A stretch of 14,316 nucleotides of DNA from Granulosicoccus sp047634635 (GTDB lineage: Bacteria > Pseudomonadota > Gammaproteobacteria > Granulosicoccales > Granulosicoccaceae). Positions 1 through 7,482 of this stretch are shown in pieces. The notes beneath the pieces were generated by a model. It did not search any database, had not been told where the DNA came from, and worked only from the letters and a program-made list of their open reading frames with translations. Within the stretch, counting starts at the first letter, position 1, and every line of letters begins with the position of its first letter. The stretch is from the NCBI GenBank assembly GCA_047634635.1, contig JBLIIE010000131.1, positions 1 to 14,316 of the forward strand, read 5' to 3'. The position numbers were made by a program, and so were the translations under genes.

Positions 1-391
1 AGAAACTGCGCTGAACGACGCGGCACAGGCAACACTTGCACGCGTAGGTCTCGCTGATCGCGCTCATATTCTGGCTGCTAACCTTTCACACGGTGAGCTT
101 CGGCTGCTGGAACTTGGGATTGCGCTCGCAGGTAACCCAAAGTTTTTGTTGCTCGATGAACCGATGGCAGGTCTTGGCCGCACAGAAAGTGCAGCACTTG
201 TCACTCTGTTGTTGGAGTTACGCAAGACCTTACCCATGCTGCTCGTCGAACATGACATGGATGCGATTTTCAAACTGGCTGATGTGGTTTCGGTGCTCGT
301 CGATGGCCGCATTGTCGCCGTTGGTTCACCCGATGAGGTGCGTGCCAATCCAGCTGCTCGCGCCGCCTATCTCGGGGACGTGACCCAATGA
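1..391 (+). CDS. livG: Branched-chain amino acid/aromatic acid type ABC transporter ATPase LivG, C-terminal part
   Basis: This is the 3' part of an ABC ATPase; the reading frame starts at base 2 and the N-terminus with Walker A lies outside the window. The visible 129 residues contain an ABC signature variant (LSHGELRLLE, about residue 30), Walker B with the catalytic glutamate (FLLLDEP), a D-loop region and the switch histidine in LVEHDMD. The ending (DGRIVAVGSPDEV, then RAAYLG) is typical of LivG-type subunits. LivG pairs with LivF on the cytoplasmic face of an HAAT-family importer for branched-chain amino acids, amides or aromatic acids. The stop codon overlaps the livF start (ATGA at 388-391), so the two are translationally coupled. 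The permeases and binding protein presumably lie upstream. Facing an aromatic-acid operon suggests an aromatic substrate, but that is inference. Confidence 0.9.
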   Translation, partial: ETALNDAAQATLARVGLADRAHILAANLSHGELRLLELGIALAGNPKFLLLDEPMAGLGRTESAALVTLLLELRKTLPMLLVEHDMDAIFKLADVVSVLVDGRIVAVGSPDEVRANPAARAAYLGDVTQ

Positions 392-1113
392 CCCAGATTC
401 TGGATCCAGGTCCGGCTCCACTTATCACCATCACCGATCTGCACGCAGGCTATGGAAACGCTCAAGTGCTTTTTGGTGTAAACCTCGACATTACCACAGG
501 CCAGGTCAGCACGCTGATGGGCCGTAACGGTATGGGCAAGACGACGACAGTTCGATGTCTAATGGGCCTGCTGAAACCGTCTGCTGGGCAAATCAACATC
601 CGTGAACACGACATAACGGGGGCTGCCCCTTATCGCGTTGCGCAGGCTGGCGTTGGACTAGTTCCCGAGGGGCGACATGTCTTTCCTTCGTTGAGTGTTA
701 GCGAAAACCTGCGCGCTACCGCACGTGCCTCGAAGAACGGTTGGACCGAGGATCTTATCTATGATGCCTTTCCACGGCTCGGACAGCGGCGCCGCAACTT
801 AGGCTTTCAATTGTCTGGCGGCGAACAGCAAATGCTTGCCATCGGACGTGCGCTGATGACCAACCCCGATGTGCTGATCCTGGACGAAGCCACCGAAGGG
901 CTGGCACCCATGATACGGACAGAGATCTGGACAATGCTTGCTCGACTAAAGCGCGATGGCCTATCGATACTGTTGATCGATAAAAACCTCGATGAGCTTT
1001 CCCGCATATCGGATCGTTACTTTGTTATTGAGAAGGGCGAAATTGTATGGAAAGGCAGTGCCGCGAACTTTGATGAGGACCGCGCTACTGTAGAGCAATA
1101 CTTGCATCTATAA
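388..1113 (+). CDS. livF: ABC transporter ATPase LivF
   Basis: This is a complete 241-residue ATPase, the usual LivF size. Walker A is GRNGMGKT (residues 45-52), the LivF-typical VPEGRHVFPSLSV stretch is near 92-104, the signature LSGGEQQ is at 142-148 and Walker B VLILDE is at 162-167. The switch region reads LLIDKNLDEL, with no histidine; LivF-like subunits commonly vary here (VEQN and similar), so I do not read it as inactivation. It forms the ATPase pair with the upstream LivG and powers solute uptake at the inner membrane. The start is the ATG overlapping the livG stop. The gene ends 24 bp before the convergent hydrolase gene, with no clear hairpin terminator between them. The substrate cannot be read from the ATPases. 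Confidence 0.93.
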   Translation: MTQILDPGPAPLITITDLHAGYGNAQVLFGVNLDITTGQVSTLMGRNGMGKTTTVRCLMGLLKPSAGQINIREHDITGAAPYRVAQAGVGLVPEGRHVFPSLSVSENLRATARASKNGWTEDLIYDAFPRLGQRRRNLGFQLSGGEQQMLAIGRALMTNPDVLILDEATEGLAPMIRTEIWTMLARLKRDGLSILLIDKNLDELSRISDRYFVIEKGEIVWKGSAANFDEDRATVEQYLHL

Positions 1114-1137
1114 TACGATGGCCTTTTGTGTAATACA

Positions 1138-1953
1138 TCATCCAACAAACGCACGCGTAATAGCACTTTCAGATTCTTTCAGGCCTTCAATGACTGTAAA
1201 GTGATTGTGGTCGCCATCAATCACACACTGCGTTACGGCGTCCAACCCTTCCCACATTTGCGCGATAATTTGCGCTTGGCGAATGAATTCTGGTCGTTCA
1301 TGGCCACCGACCCACGCGGTTAAAGATGGGTTGCCGTTGGGTAGTTTTAAGGTAGCACTTTCGAGCGTTGCTTCTACAATATCGAGCTTCAAAGTATCGT
1401 TCATTTTGGTATGCAGCAACGGACGTAAATCGTGTAGCCCACTGATCGATATCGTGTGTTCAATACGGGCTGAAACATCGGCATGCAAAGGTGTGTCCTG
1501 GCACAACATTCGGGTTACCAAGTGACCGCCTGCAGAATGCCCTGCCAGTCTAATAGGTCCATCAATATGTTCAGCAGCGATTCCTATAGCGGCGCCAACC
1601 TGTTTCGTCATGCTACTAATCCGGGCCTCCGGTGCCAATGTATAGCTCGGCATGCACACCGCCCAACCCAGAGCCCTTGCACCTTCAGCAAGATCAGTCC
1701 AGTAAGACTTGTCTAGCCTCATCCAATAACCACCGTGTACAAATACTGCAAGCCCGGTAGGTGTGCTATCTGGCCAAATAATGTCGCAGCGCTCTCTTGC
1801 ATGGTCTCCGTATGCAATCTCTTCAATACGTACGTCGCCGTTGCGATACGCTGCAGCACGCTCAGCCCAAAAATTTGGCAATGCATTGGAATTCGGGACA
1901 TGCGCCATGTTAGCGAATGCGTCGTCCCAATCTCTTGTCGGCTGGATCTTCAT
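1138..1953 (-). CDS. Alpha/beta hydrolase, kynurenine formamidase-like (possible N-acyl-anthranilate amidase)
   Basis: This is a 271-residue alpha/beta hydrolase counted from the ATG at 1953. An open frame extends to 2094, but that extension is not protein-like and overlaps the preceding gene. The 1953 ATG lies 4 nt after that gene's TAA. Seen in the sequence: the oxyanion motif HGGYW (73-77), nucleophile elbow GHSAGG with Ser140, an acidic candidate around Glu219 (GGHERPEF), and a late catalytic His in GDHNHF (His249 or His251). This pattern matches the HGG(Y/W)W arylformamidase/kynurenine formamidase group, cytosolic enzymes that hydrolyse N-formylkynurenine or related N-acyl anilines. It is the last gene of the anthraniloyl-CoA operon, so release of anthranilate from an N-formyl or N-acyl precursor is an attractive role. 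No kynureninase or tryptophan dioxygenase is in the window, so the substrate is unproven. Confidence 0.85.
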   Translation of the reverse strand: MKIQPTRDWDDAFANMAHVPNSNALPNFWAERAAAYRNGDVRIEEIAYGDHARERCDIIWPDSTPTGLAVFVHGGYWMRLDKSYWTDLAEGARALGWAVCMPSYTLAPEARISSMTKQVGAAIGIAAEHIDGPIRLAGHSAGGHLVTRMLCQDTPLHADVSARIEHTISISGLHDLRPLLHTKMNDTLKLDIVEATLESATLKLPNGNPSLTAWVGGHERPEFIRQAQIIAQMWEGLDAVTQCVIDGDHNHFTVIEGLKESESAITRAFVG

Positions 1954-1957
1954 AACA

Positions 1958-2470
1958 TTACTCGACTTGGTATTGTGGGGCAGACTTGAGAAATCGTCCG
2001 TACGCGGAGGCTTCTGGATATTTAAATTGTTCAGCCAACATATCGCGCTTAACTTCACAGACTGAAACGAAATCGAAATCTTCACTCCATTCATGACTGC
2101 CTGCGACTAGCGACAATGTCCAACCAGGCTTACCATCGGTCCGACGCTGCATGTCGGCGACCGTGGTATTCAAACGAAAGAGACGAATAAGCTTGTGCTT
2201 TGCGGCATAGGAATGCAGATATGCGTGTACCTGAGGACCCTTCGGCCACTCAGGATAATCTGCAGGCATCGGGTGATCGGTATAGTGGTACAAATCTTTT
2301 GGTGACTGTGTCTGTACATCAGGATAACTTCGAGACAACTCCCACACGCCTCCGAAATCATGACTTCTTTCAAATCCGACAACCCGATGACCGCGCTCAT
2401 CAAAGGCTTTAGCCGCTGCAAGTCCGCTGACACCACCGCCGATAATGGCAACTGTCCTGCGCTTACTCAT
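1958..2470 (-). pseudogene. Flavin-containing monooxygenase, shortened (N-terminal FAD domain only; probable internal deletion)
   Basis: The open frame encodes 170 residues. The first ~138 match the N-terminus of flavin-containing/Baeyer-Villiger-like monooxygenases: Rossmann motif GGGVSGLAAAKAF (11-23), an FAD-contacting FERSHDFGGVW, then YPDVQTQSPKDLYHY and the DFDFVSVC that normally precedes a glycine-rich turn. Family members are usually 400-500 residues, with a second NADPH-binding Rossmann motif after this point. Here the sequence switches near base 2056 to a ~32-residue tail that does not look like the expected continuation, then stops. The NADPH domain is therefore missing, and an in-frame internal deletion is the simplest reading. 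It starts with ATG 12 nt after the cupin stop, with a purine-rich GGGGGCTAGAG upstream, and remains in operon register. It could be a non-functional remnant or a minimal FAD-binding protein; I favour a remnant. Confidence 0.7.
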
Positions 2471-2482
2471 CTCTAGCCCCCA

Positions 2483-2920
2483 CTACTCTGCAGGAGGTGG
2501 TAGAAAGTCGACTTCGTGAAGCGCAGATAACCGAACTAATTCTGCTGGGTCGGTTACGCCATCGAGCTGTTTGAACAAGTCAAACAATTTACGGGCTGGG
2601 GCCACTCCAAAAACACAGGTAGCCTCTTTGCCGGAGCGATTAAAAATACCGTGCGCCTCTCCCATAGGCATACAGACAGTGTCGCCTGGGCCAGCCTTAT
2701 GTACGTCTCCGAGGAATTCGATTTCTAGATCACCTTCGATAATAACGATCCATTCGTCTTGGGTTGTGTGTATGTGTGGTGGCACGAAAGTGTCTGCAGG
2801 CATTGTTGCGTGCCAAACGAACGCATTCGGACTTAGCAGTTTTGGCACATAGGTCTGCCCTACAACATTCCAAGATAAGCCATCAATACCCGTTGCCGCT
2901 GAAGTAATACCTTTTTTCAT
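2483..2920 (-). CDS. Small single-domain cupin protein
   Basis: This 145-residue protein is one cupin domain. Motif 1 (PPHIHTTQDEWIVIIEG) provides His49, His51 and Glu56, and motif 2 (GDTVCMPMGEAHGIFN) provides His90. This is the complete 3-His/1-Glu metal set of cupin_2 proteins, so a metal-dependent enzyme is possible. A ligand-binding or stabilising role cannot be excluded. The Shine-Dalgarno GGAG lies 8 nt before the ATG. It sits 60 bp downstream of the RidA gene and 12 bp upstream of the flavin monooxygenase remnant. Its place in an anthranilate/indole-type cluster suggests it handles an aromatic or ring-opened intermediate, for example a dioxygenase step. That is inference, because small cupins have very diverse activities. 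Confidence 0.85.
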   Translation of the reverse strand: MKKGITSAATGIDGLSWNVVGQTYVPKLLSPNAFVWHATMPADTFVPPHIHTTQDEWIVIIEGDLEIEFLGDVHKAGPGDTVCMPMGEAHGIFNRSGKEATCVFGVAPARKLFDLFKQLDGVTDPAELVRLSALHEVDFLPPPAE

Positions 2921-2980
2921 TTTGTAGCTCCGTTGTTGTCCAAGTGTTAATTGATAAAACCGTCATGCAGTTACACTAAT

Positions 2981-3388
2981 TTACTTTACGTTTTTTTGGA
3001 AAACAGCTGTTGCCTCAATTTCCACTAAAGCTTTGTCTTCAACAAGACCTGCAACAATCACCATCGTCATGGCTGGAAAATGACGCCCCAGGACACGTCG
3101 GTACACTTCACCAACCTCTTTCTGACGAGCTACATATTCGCGTTTGTCAGTAACAAACCAAGTCAAACGAACTAGATCGGTAGTGGCTCCACCCGCTTGC
3201 TCAACGACTGCAACAATGTTTCTAAGCGCTTGCTCCATTTGGCCAATGAAATCATGGGTTTCAAACACTTGTTGCGCATTCCAACCTATCTGTCCACCGA
3301 CAAAAAGATGTCCGTCTGGTGTCGTAACACCATTCGCGTAGCCTTTGGCCTTTGCCCAGCCTTCGGGTTGTATCACTTCATTAGGCAC
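2981..3388 (-). CDS. RidA (YjgF/YER057c/UK114) family protein lacking the catalytic arginine
   Basis: This 135-residue RidA-fold protein starts at a GTG (3388) preceded by a strong AGGAG seven bases upstream, which overlaps the end of the ligase gene 11 bp away. Family features include NGVTTPDGHLFVGGQIGWN near the N-terminus, the central QALRNIVAVVEQAGG and the C-terminal VEIEATAVF (Glu123 region). RidA proteins are cytosolic trimers that hydrolyse reactive enamines or imines to ketones plus ammonia, using an arginine in a P-A-R motif. Here that motif reads HFPAMTMV, with Met107 where Arg is expected, so it belongs to an arginine-less Rid subgroup. In this operon a deaminase acting on a 2-amino-cyclohexene-type CoA ester would fit the pathway. 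Without the arginine, either a changed mechanism or a binding role must be assumed. Confidence 0.88.
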   Translation of the reverse strand: MPNEVIQPEGWAKAKGYANGVTTPDGHLFVGGQIGWNAQQVFETHDFIGQMEQALRNIVAVVEQAGGATTDLVRLTWFVTDKREYVARQKEVGEVYRRVLGRHFPAMTMVIVAGLVEDKALVEIEATAVFQKNVK

Positions 3389-3399
3389 TATGCCTCTCC

Positions 3400-5025
3400 T
3401 TAAAATTGGACTTCTTGCTTTAACAAAAAACGTTGTATTTTTCCCGTTGCAGTTTTCGGCAACGAGTCACAAAAGACTACTGAGCGTGGATATTTATAAG
3501 GAGCGATTACAGCCTTTACGTAATCCTGCAAAACTATTCTAGTTTCGTCTGAGCGCGCCACATCGTCTTTGAGAACTATATGCGCTTGAACTACTGATCC
3601 ACGTTGCTCGTCTGGTGCTCCAATTACCGCACACTCGCTAACGAACTGATGACCAAGCAGAGCTGCTTCAACTTCAGGGCCAGCAATGTTATAGCCACCG
3701 GAGATGATCATGTCGTCGTTGCGAGCAGCAAAATGCAGATAACCCTCCTCATCCATCATGAAACTATCACCCGTTACATTCCAGCCGTCAACAACGTAGT
3801 TAAGCTGCCGATCATCCGCCATGTAACGACATCCAGTTGGCCCCCGAACCGCCAAGCGCCCAACAGTCCCAGGTGGCACTGTGTTGTCATCCATATCAAT
3901 AATTTTTACTTCGTAGCCAGTAACTGGTTTACCAGTGCACGCCGGTTTGTGATCATCAAATCGGTTCGAGATAAAAATATGAAGCATTTCTGTGGCGCCG
4001 ATACCATCAAGCATTGGCTTCCCAGTCTTTTCGATCCATTCGTTATAAACAGGAGCTGGCAGGGTTTCGCCTGCTGAAACAGCGGCCCGCAAGCTGGATA
4101 AATCTGCACCATCGTTCATAGCGGTTAACATTGAGCGATAAGCTGTTGGCGCTGTAAGGCAAACAGTTGCTTTGTATTTTTCAATAATTTCAATCATATT
4201 TGCCGGACTGGCAGCTTCGAGCAGCGTGGCAGTGGCACCGAAGCGTAAGGGAAAGATCGCTAGACCGCCAAGTCCGAATGTGAACGCTAGCGGAGGGGAG
4301 CCAACAAACACATCGTCGGGCTTTACACCTAATACTTCCTTTGCATAGCCATCAGCAATAATCAGCAGATCTCGATGGAAATGCATGGTGACCTTAGGTG
4401 TTCCAGTGGTACCCGATGTGAAGCCCAACAAAGCTACATCGTCTCGGCCAGTTTGCACACAGTCAAACTTCACAGATTTATCAAGAGCCAGTCGATCAAG
4501 TTCAGCATCATGATTCGACGTGCCGTCAAAACCAACAACCGATTTAAGATGCTCATTGCTATCGGCAAAGGCTGTGACTTCATCCATTAGACGAGTATCG
4601 CAAAGCACGTGAGTGACTTTAGCCATATCCACAATCTGTTCAATTTCTTTAGCTCTCAGCATGGGCATAGTATTTACCACCACCGCACCGACTTTTGTAG
4701 CCGCTAGCCAGCAGGCAACCATAGCCGGGTTGTTTGCTGATCGAATTAGGACCCGATTACCCGGTTTCACATTGAGATCTTCAACCAACACGTTAGCCAA
4801 ACGGTTGGTCCAATCTGTGAGTTCTTTATAGGTGCGGCGTCGGCCGTTGCCGATTAAGGCGGTATTATCGCCATGACCCTCAGCGACCATTTTGTCCGTA
4901 AGTTCTGCACCTACATTTATATGTTCGGGATAAGTGAACCTATCCAGTATGAACTCAGGCCACTGGTCAGTCGGTGGTAGGCTCTCACGCGAAAATGTAT
5001 CAGTATGTGCTGTTGGACCAAGCAT
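3400..5025 (-). CDS. abmG: Benzoate-CoA ligase family; probable 2-aminobenzoate(anthranilate)-CoA ligase
   Basis: This 541-residue ANL-superfamily acid-CoA ligase has every core motif. These are the P-loop TSGTTGTPK (203-211), GIGATEMLHIF (341-351, with the acid-pocket GATE), the adenylate-binding DGWNVTGD (413-420), the hinge FAARNDDMIISGGYNI (432-447) and the C-terminal catalytic lysine in PKTATGKIQR (Lys529). Overall form and length match benzoate-, 2-aminobenzoate- and salicylate-CoA ligases, which activate the aromatic acid with ATP and CoA in the cytosol. The gene company (aminobenzoyl-CoA monooxygenase/reductase, crotonase, acyl-CoA dehydrogenase) points to anthranilate, as in the abm cluster of Azoarcus evansii. 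Salicylate or another substituted benzoate is the main alternative. The start follows the acyl-CoA dehydrogenase stop by 2 bp, with AGGA upstream inside that gene's end. Confidence 0.87.
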   Translation of the reverse strand: MLGPTAHTDTFSRESLPPTDQWPEFILDRFTYPEHINVGAELTDKMVAEGHGDNTALIGNGRRRTYKELTDWTNRLANVLVEDLNVKPGNRVLIRSANNPAMVACWLAATKVGAVVVNTMPMLRAKEIEQIVDMAKVTHVLCDTRLMDEVTAFADSNEHLKSVVGFDGTSNHDAELDRLALDKSVKFDCVQTGRDDVALLGFTSGTTGTPKVTMHFHRDLLIIADGYAKEVLGVKPDDVFVGSPPLAFTFGLGGLAIFPLRFGATATLLEAASPANMIEIIEKYKATVCLTAPTAYRSMLTAMNDGADLSSLRAAVSAGETLPAPVYNEWIEKTGKPMLDGIGATEMLHIFISNRFDDHKPACTGKPVTGYEVKIIDMDDNTVPPGTVGRLAVRGPTGCRYMADDRQLNYVVDGWNVTGDSFMMDEEGYLHFAARNDDMIISGGYNIAGPEVEAALLGHQFVSECAVIGAPDEQRGSVVQAHIVLKDDVARSDETRIVLQDYVKAVIAPYKYPRSVVFCDSLPKTATGKIQRFLLKQEVQF

Positions 5026-5027
5026 CG

Positions 5028-6194
5028 CTATTGTCCTCTATGTGCGGATAGTGTTTGCCTTGCAATGATGATTTTTTGAACATCAGATGCGCCTTCGTAA
5101 ATACGAAGCGCACGAATTTCACGATAAAGCGATTCGACTTTGTTTCCATATCGCACACCATCACCGCCATGCAACTGTACTGCTTGATCAATGACTTTTT
5201 GCGCTTGATCGGTTGAGAAGAGTTTTGCCATTGCCGCTTCGCGGGTAATGCGAGGTGCACCAGAATCTTTAAGCCATGCGGCGCGATAGATAAGCAATGC
5301 ACTGGCATCAACATTGACCGCCATATCCGCAATGTGTCCCTGCACCATTTGCAGATCGAACAAGGGTGAACCTTGAATCTTACGTTCAGTGCATCGATCC
5401 AAGGCCTCGTCCATCGCCCGACGAGCGAAACCCAACGCAGCCGCAGCAACAGTGGACCGGAAGACATCTAGAACCGACATGGCGATCTTGAAGCCTTCAC
5501 CGGATTGCCCCAGCAAAGCACTTTTTGGTACGCGGCAATCGCAAAATTTTAGTGTCGCTAACGGGTGCGGCGCAATCGTCTCCAAACGTTCTGTAATGCT
5601 AAGCCCAAGTGTGTCGGCTGGCACAATAAAGGCAGAAAGTCCTTTGGCACCAGGAGCATCCCCAGTGCGCCCAAACACTGTGTACACATCAGCAATACCG
5701 CCGTTAGATATCCAGGTTTTTTCACCATTCAAAACATAGCTATCACCATCATCAACAGCTGTCATAGTCGAGTTTGCAACATCAGAACCGGATTGAGGTT
5801 CAGTCAATGCGAATGCAGAAATGGCGGTCCCTGTGCGGGTTTTGGGAAGCCATTCTGTCTTCTGTTCTGTCGTTCCAAACAGAGAGATAGCTCCCGTTCC
5901 CAATCCTTGCATAGCAAAAGCAAAATCAGCTAAACCATCATGACGTGCAAGCGTTTCGCGGATAATACAAAGCGTGCGTACATCGAGCCTGGACGTCTCA
6001 TCCACAGGGTCGACCCCACTGTAGGCAGCCCAACCAGAGTCACCGAGCGCTTTGACGAGCGATTGACATGCAGCGTCAGTGTTACTGTGATCCACAGAGC
6101 TAAGATGCTCAGTCGCCCATGCATCCAGCTCACCAGCAAGCAGGCGATGCCGGTCTTCGAAAAAGGGCCAGGCAAGAAATGTTTTGTCAGCCAT
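5028..6194 (-). CDS. Acyl-CoA dehydrogenase
   Basis: This 388-residue FAD flavoenzyme is full length for the family. It contains the signature FALTEPQSGSD (about residues 127-137), the FAD/substrate stretch KTWISNGGIADVY, and the C-terminal LHGGDGVRYGNKVESLYREIRALRIYEG (given in part; Glu367 is the catalytic base position seen in short- and medium-chain enzymes). It introduces an alpha,beta double bond into an acyl-CoA and hands electrons to ETF. In this operon it should act on the ring-opened or partly reduced CoA ester made after the monooxygenase/reductase step. Its start codon overlaps the crotonase stop by one base (TAATG), indicating coupled translation. The product could also be a cyclohexene- or glutaryl-CoA-type dehydrogenase; the exact substrate is not readable. 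Confidence 0.92.
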   Translation of the reverse strand: MADKTFLAWPFFEDRHRLLAGELDAWATEHLSSVDHSNTDAACQSLVKALGDSGWAAYSGVDPVDETSRLDVRTLCIIRETLARHDGLADFAFAMQGLGTGAISLFGTTEQKTEWLPKTRTGTAISAFALTEPQSGSDVANSTMTAVDDGDSYVLNGEKTWISNGGIADVYTVFGRTGDAPGAKGLSAFIVPADTLGLSITERLETIAPHPLATLKFCDCRVPKSALLGQSGEGFKIAMSVLDVFRSTVAAAALGFARRAMDEALDRCTERKIQGSPLFDLQMVQGHIADMAVNVDASALLIYRAAWLKDSGAPRITREAAMAKLFSTDQAQKVIDQAVQLHGGDGVRYGNKVESLYREIRALRIYEGASDVQKIIIARQTLSAHRGQ

Positions 6195-7003
6195 TAATCC
6201 CCCTTAAATGCTGGTTTGCCTTTATTTACAAAAGCATTAAAGGCTCGCTTGAAATCTTCGGTTTGCATGCACAGAGCCTGTGCCTGTGCCTCGGCCTCTA
6301 TCGCTTGGTCTACTGACATCGACCATTCCTGTTGCAGCATGGTCTTAGTCATCATGTGCGCAAAATTCGGACCTGAGGCAATTTGGGTCGCTAGTGACAA
6401 AGCCTCTGCGTCAAGAGATTTGGCTTCAACTAACTTGCTATAAAATCCCCAGCGCTCACCCTCAGCAGCAGTCATGGAACGTCCGGTATAGAACAATTCA
6501 GCTGCCCTACTCTGTCCGATAATGCGCGGCAAGATGGCGCACGCGCCCATATCACAACCCGCCAGGCCCACACGTGCAAACAGAAAAGCGGTTCTTGCCT
6601 GAGGTGTGGCTAGGCGAAGATCTGACGCCATCGCTATGATGGCGCCCGCGCCGACGCAGACTCCGTCAACCGCCGCTATAACAGGCTTGCCACAATTGAT
6701 AATCGCTTTGACCAGATCCCCAGTCATGCGTGTAAAACCCAGTAACTCCTTCATGGACATCTGAGTCAATGGACCGATGATGTCATGGACATCGCCACCA
6801 GAGGAAAAATTACCTCCGTTTGATCCAAATACAACCACATTCACATCGTCGCAATTTTTAAGATTATGAAACCAGTCACGCAGTTCCGCATAGCTTTCAA
6901 AAGTCAGAGGATTCTTCCTATCCGGACTGTTGAGCGAAAGATGTGCAATGTCGTGTTCAATTGAGCAATTGAAATGGGTAACGTTGCTGCTACATCGAGT
7001 CAT
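6194..7003 (-). CDS. Enoyl-CoA hydratase/isomerase (crotonase) family protein with non-hydratase active site
   Basis: This is a 269-residue crotonase-fold protein. The CoA/oxyanion-hole elements are present: GGNFSSGGDV (63-72) and DGVCVGAGAIIAMASDLR (113-130). The two glutamates that define enoyl-CoA hydratases are absent: the first position reads Ile122 (GAGAII) and the second falls on an Ala/Arg pair (Ala143-Arg144). Instead the loop GLAGCDMGACAILPRIIG carries Asp151, at the place used by the nucleophilic aspartate of 4-chlorobenzoyl-CoA dehalogenase and near acidic residues of other non-hydratase crotonases. A hydrolytic ring-opening or isomerising role on the ring-reduced aminobenzoyl-CoA product is therefore more likely than simple hydration; this is inference. 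It starts 2 nt after the MarR stop, with GAGG about 11 nt upstream. Confidence 0.88.
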   Translation of the reverse strand: MTRCSSNVTHFNCSIEHDIAHLSLNSPDRKNPLTFESYAELRDWFHNLKNCDDVNVVVFGSNGGNFSSGGDVHDIIGPLTQMSMKELLGFTRMTGDLVKAIINCGKPVIAAVDGVCVGAGAIIAMASDLRLATPQARTAFLFARVGLAGCDMGACAILPRIIGQSRAAELFYTGRSMTAAEGERWGFYSKLVEAKSLDAEALSLATQIASGPNFAHMMTKTMLQQEWSMSVDQAIEAEAQAQALCMQTEDFKRAFNAFVNKGKPAFKGD

Positions 7004-7005
7004 GG

Positions 7006-7482
7006 TCAGTCATCCTCTTTTCGAACTGTCGGGACAGCCTTATCGAGCAGTTGCATCATCTTCTCAGCTTCATCTAGCGGAACGCTGGAGAGCAAATCAC
7101 TAACCCATTGTTCGTGTTGCTCTGCTTGGCGATTAAACTCTTCTTTGCCACGCTTGGTCAGGCAAACTAATAGCGCACGCCGATCACCAGGCACCGAGCC
7201 GCGGATGATAGAGCCGTCCTGCACGAGTCGATCAACGATGCCAGTAACATTGCCGTTAGAGACTTTAAGAACGCCCGATAATTCGCTCATTTTCATGCCC
7301 TTGGGGTATCGATAAAGAGCCGCCAGAACATCAAATCGTGGCAAAGTAGAATCAAATTCCCTGCGAAGATTTTCACGCAGCTTTCCTTCAATGCCTCGCG
7401 ACACCTTCAAAAGTCGTAGCCACAGACGAAGTCTTGTCTTACCAGGATCTTCCTGAGGCAACTGCTTAGACTTAGGCGTCAT
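7006..7482 (-). CDS. MarR family transcriptional regulator
   Basis: This 158-residue winged-helix regulator has N-terminal dimerisation helices, a helix-turn-helix over about residues 62-89 (MKMSELSGVLKVSNGNVTGI), and a wing with the hallmark GDRR (99-102) followed by LTKRGKEEF. It is encoded inside the operon: its ATG overlaps the SDR stop as ATGA with GGAGAGG just upstream, and its stop is 2 nt from the crotonase start. Co-transcription implies autoregulation. MarR proteins in aromatic catabolic operons are often repressors released by an aromatic acid or its CoA thioester, so 2-aminobenzoyl-CoA is a candidate effector. The AT-rich palindromes at 10596-10633, upstream of the first operon gene, are the best operator candidate in the window. 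Confidence 0.93.
   Translation of the reverse strand: MTPKSKQLPQEDPGKTRLRLWLRLLKVSRGIEGKLRENLRREFDSTLPRFDVLAALYRYPKGMKMSELSGVLKVSNGNVTGIVDRLVQDGSIIRGSVPGDRRALLVCLTKRGKEEFNRQAEQHEQWVSDLLSSVPLDEAEKMMQLLDKAVPTVRKEDD

Noticed and set aside
191..204. Possible loss of the LivF switch histidine (considered together with the region 960-1010).
   Set aside because: LivF-type ATPases commonly lack a histidine here, so this is normal family variation.
1114..1137. Terminator between the convergent livF and hydrolase genes.
   Set aside because: Only 24 bp, with no stem-loop or T-tract; none could be supported.
1954..2094. N-terminal extension of the alpha/beta hydrolase frame by 47 codons.
   Set aside because: The extension overlaps the flavin monooxygenase frame and lacks protein-like composition. 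The ATG at 1953, just after that gene's stop, gives the normal family N-terminus.
3604..4077. Long plus-strand open frame opposite the CoA ligase.
   Set aside because: It is antisense to a gene with every ligase motif, has no family-like sequence and is best explained as a shadow frame.
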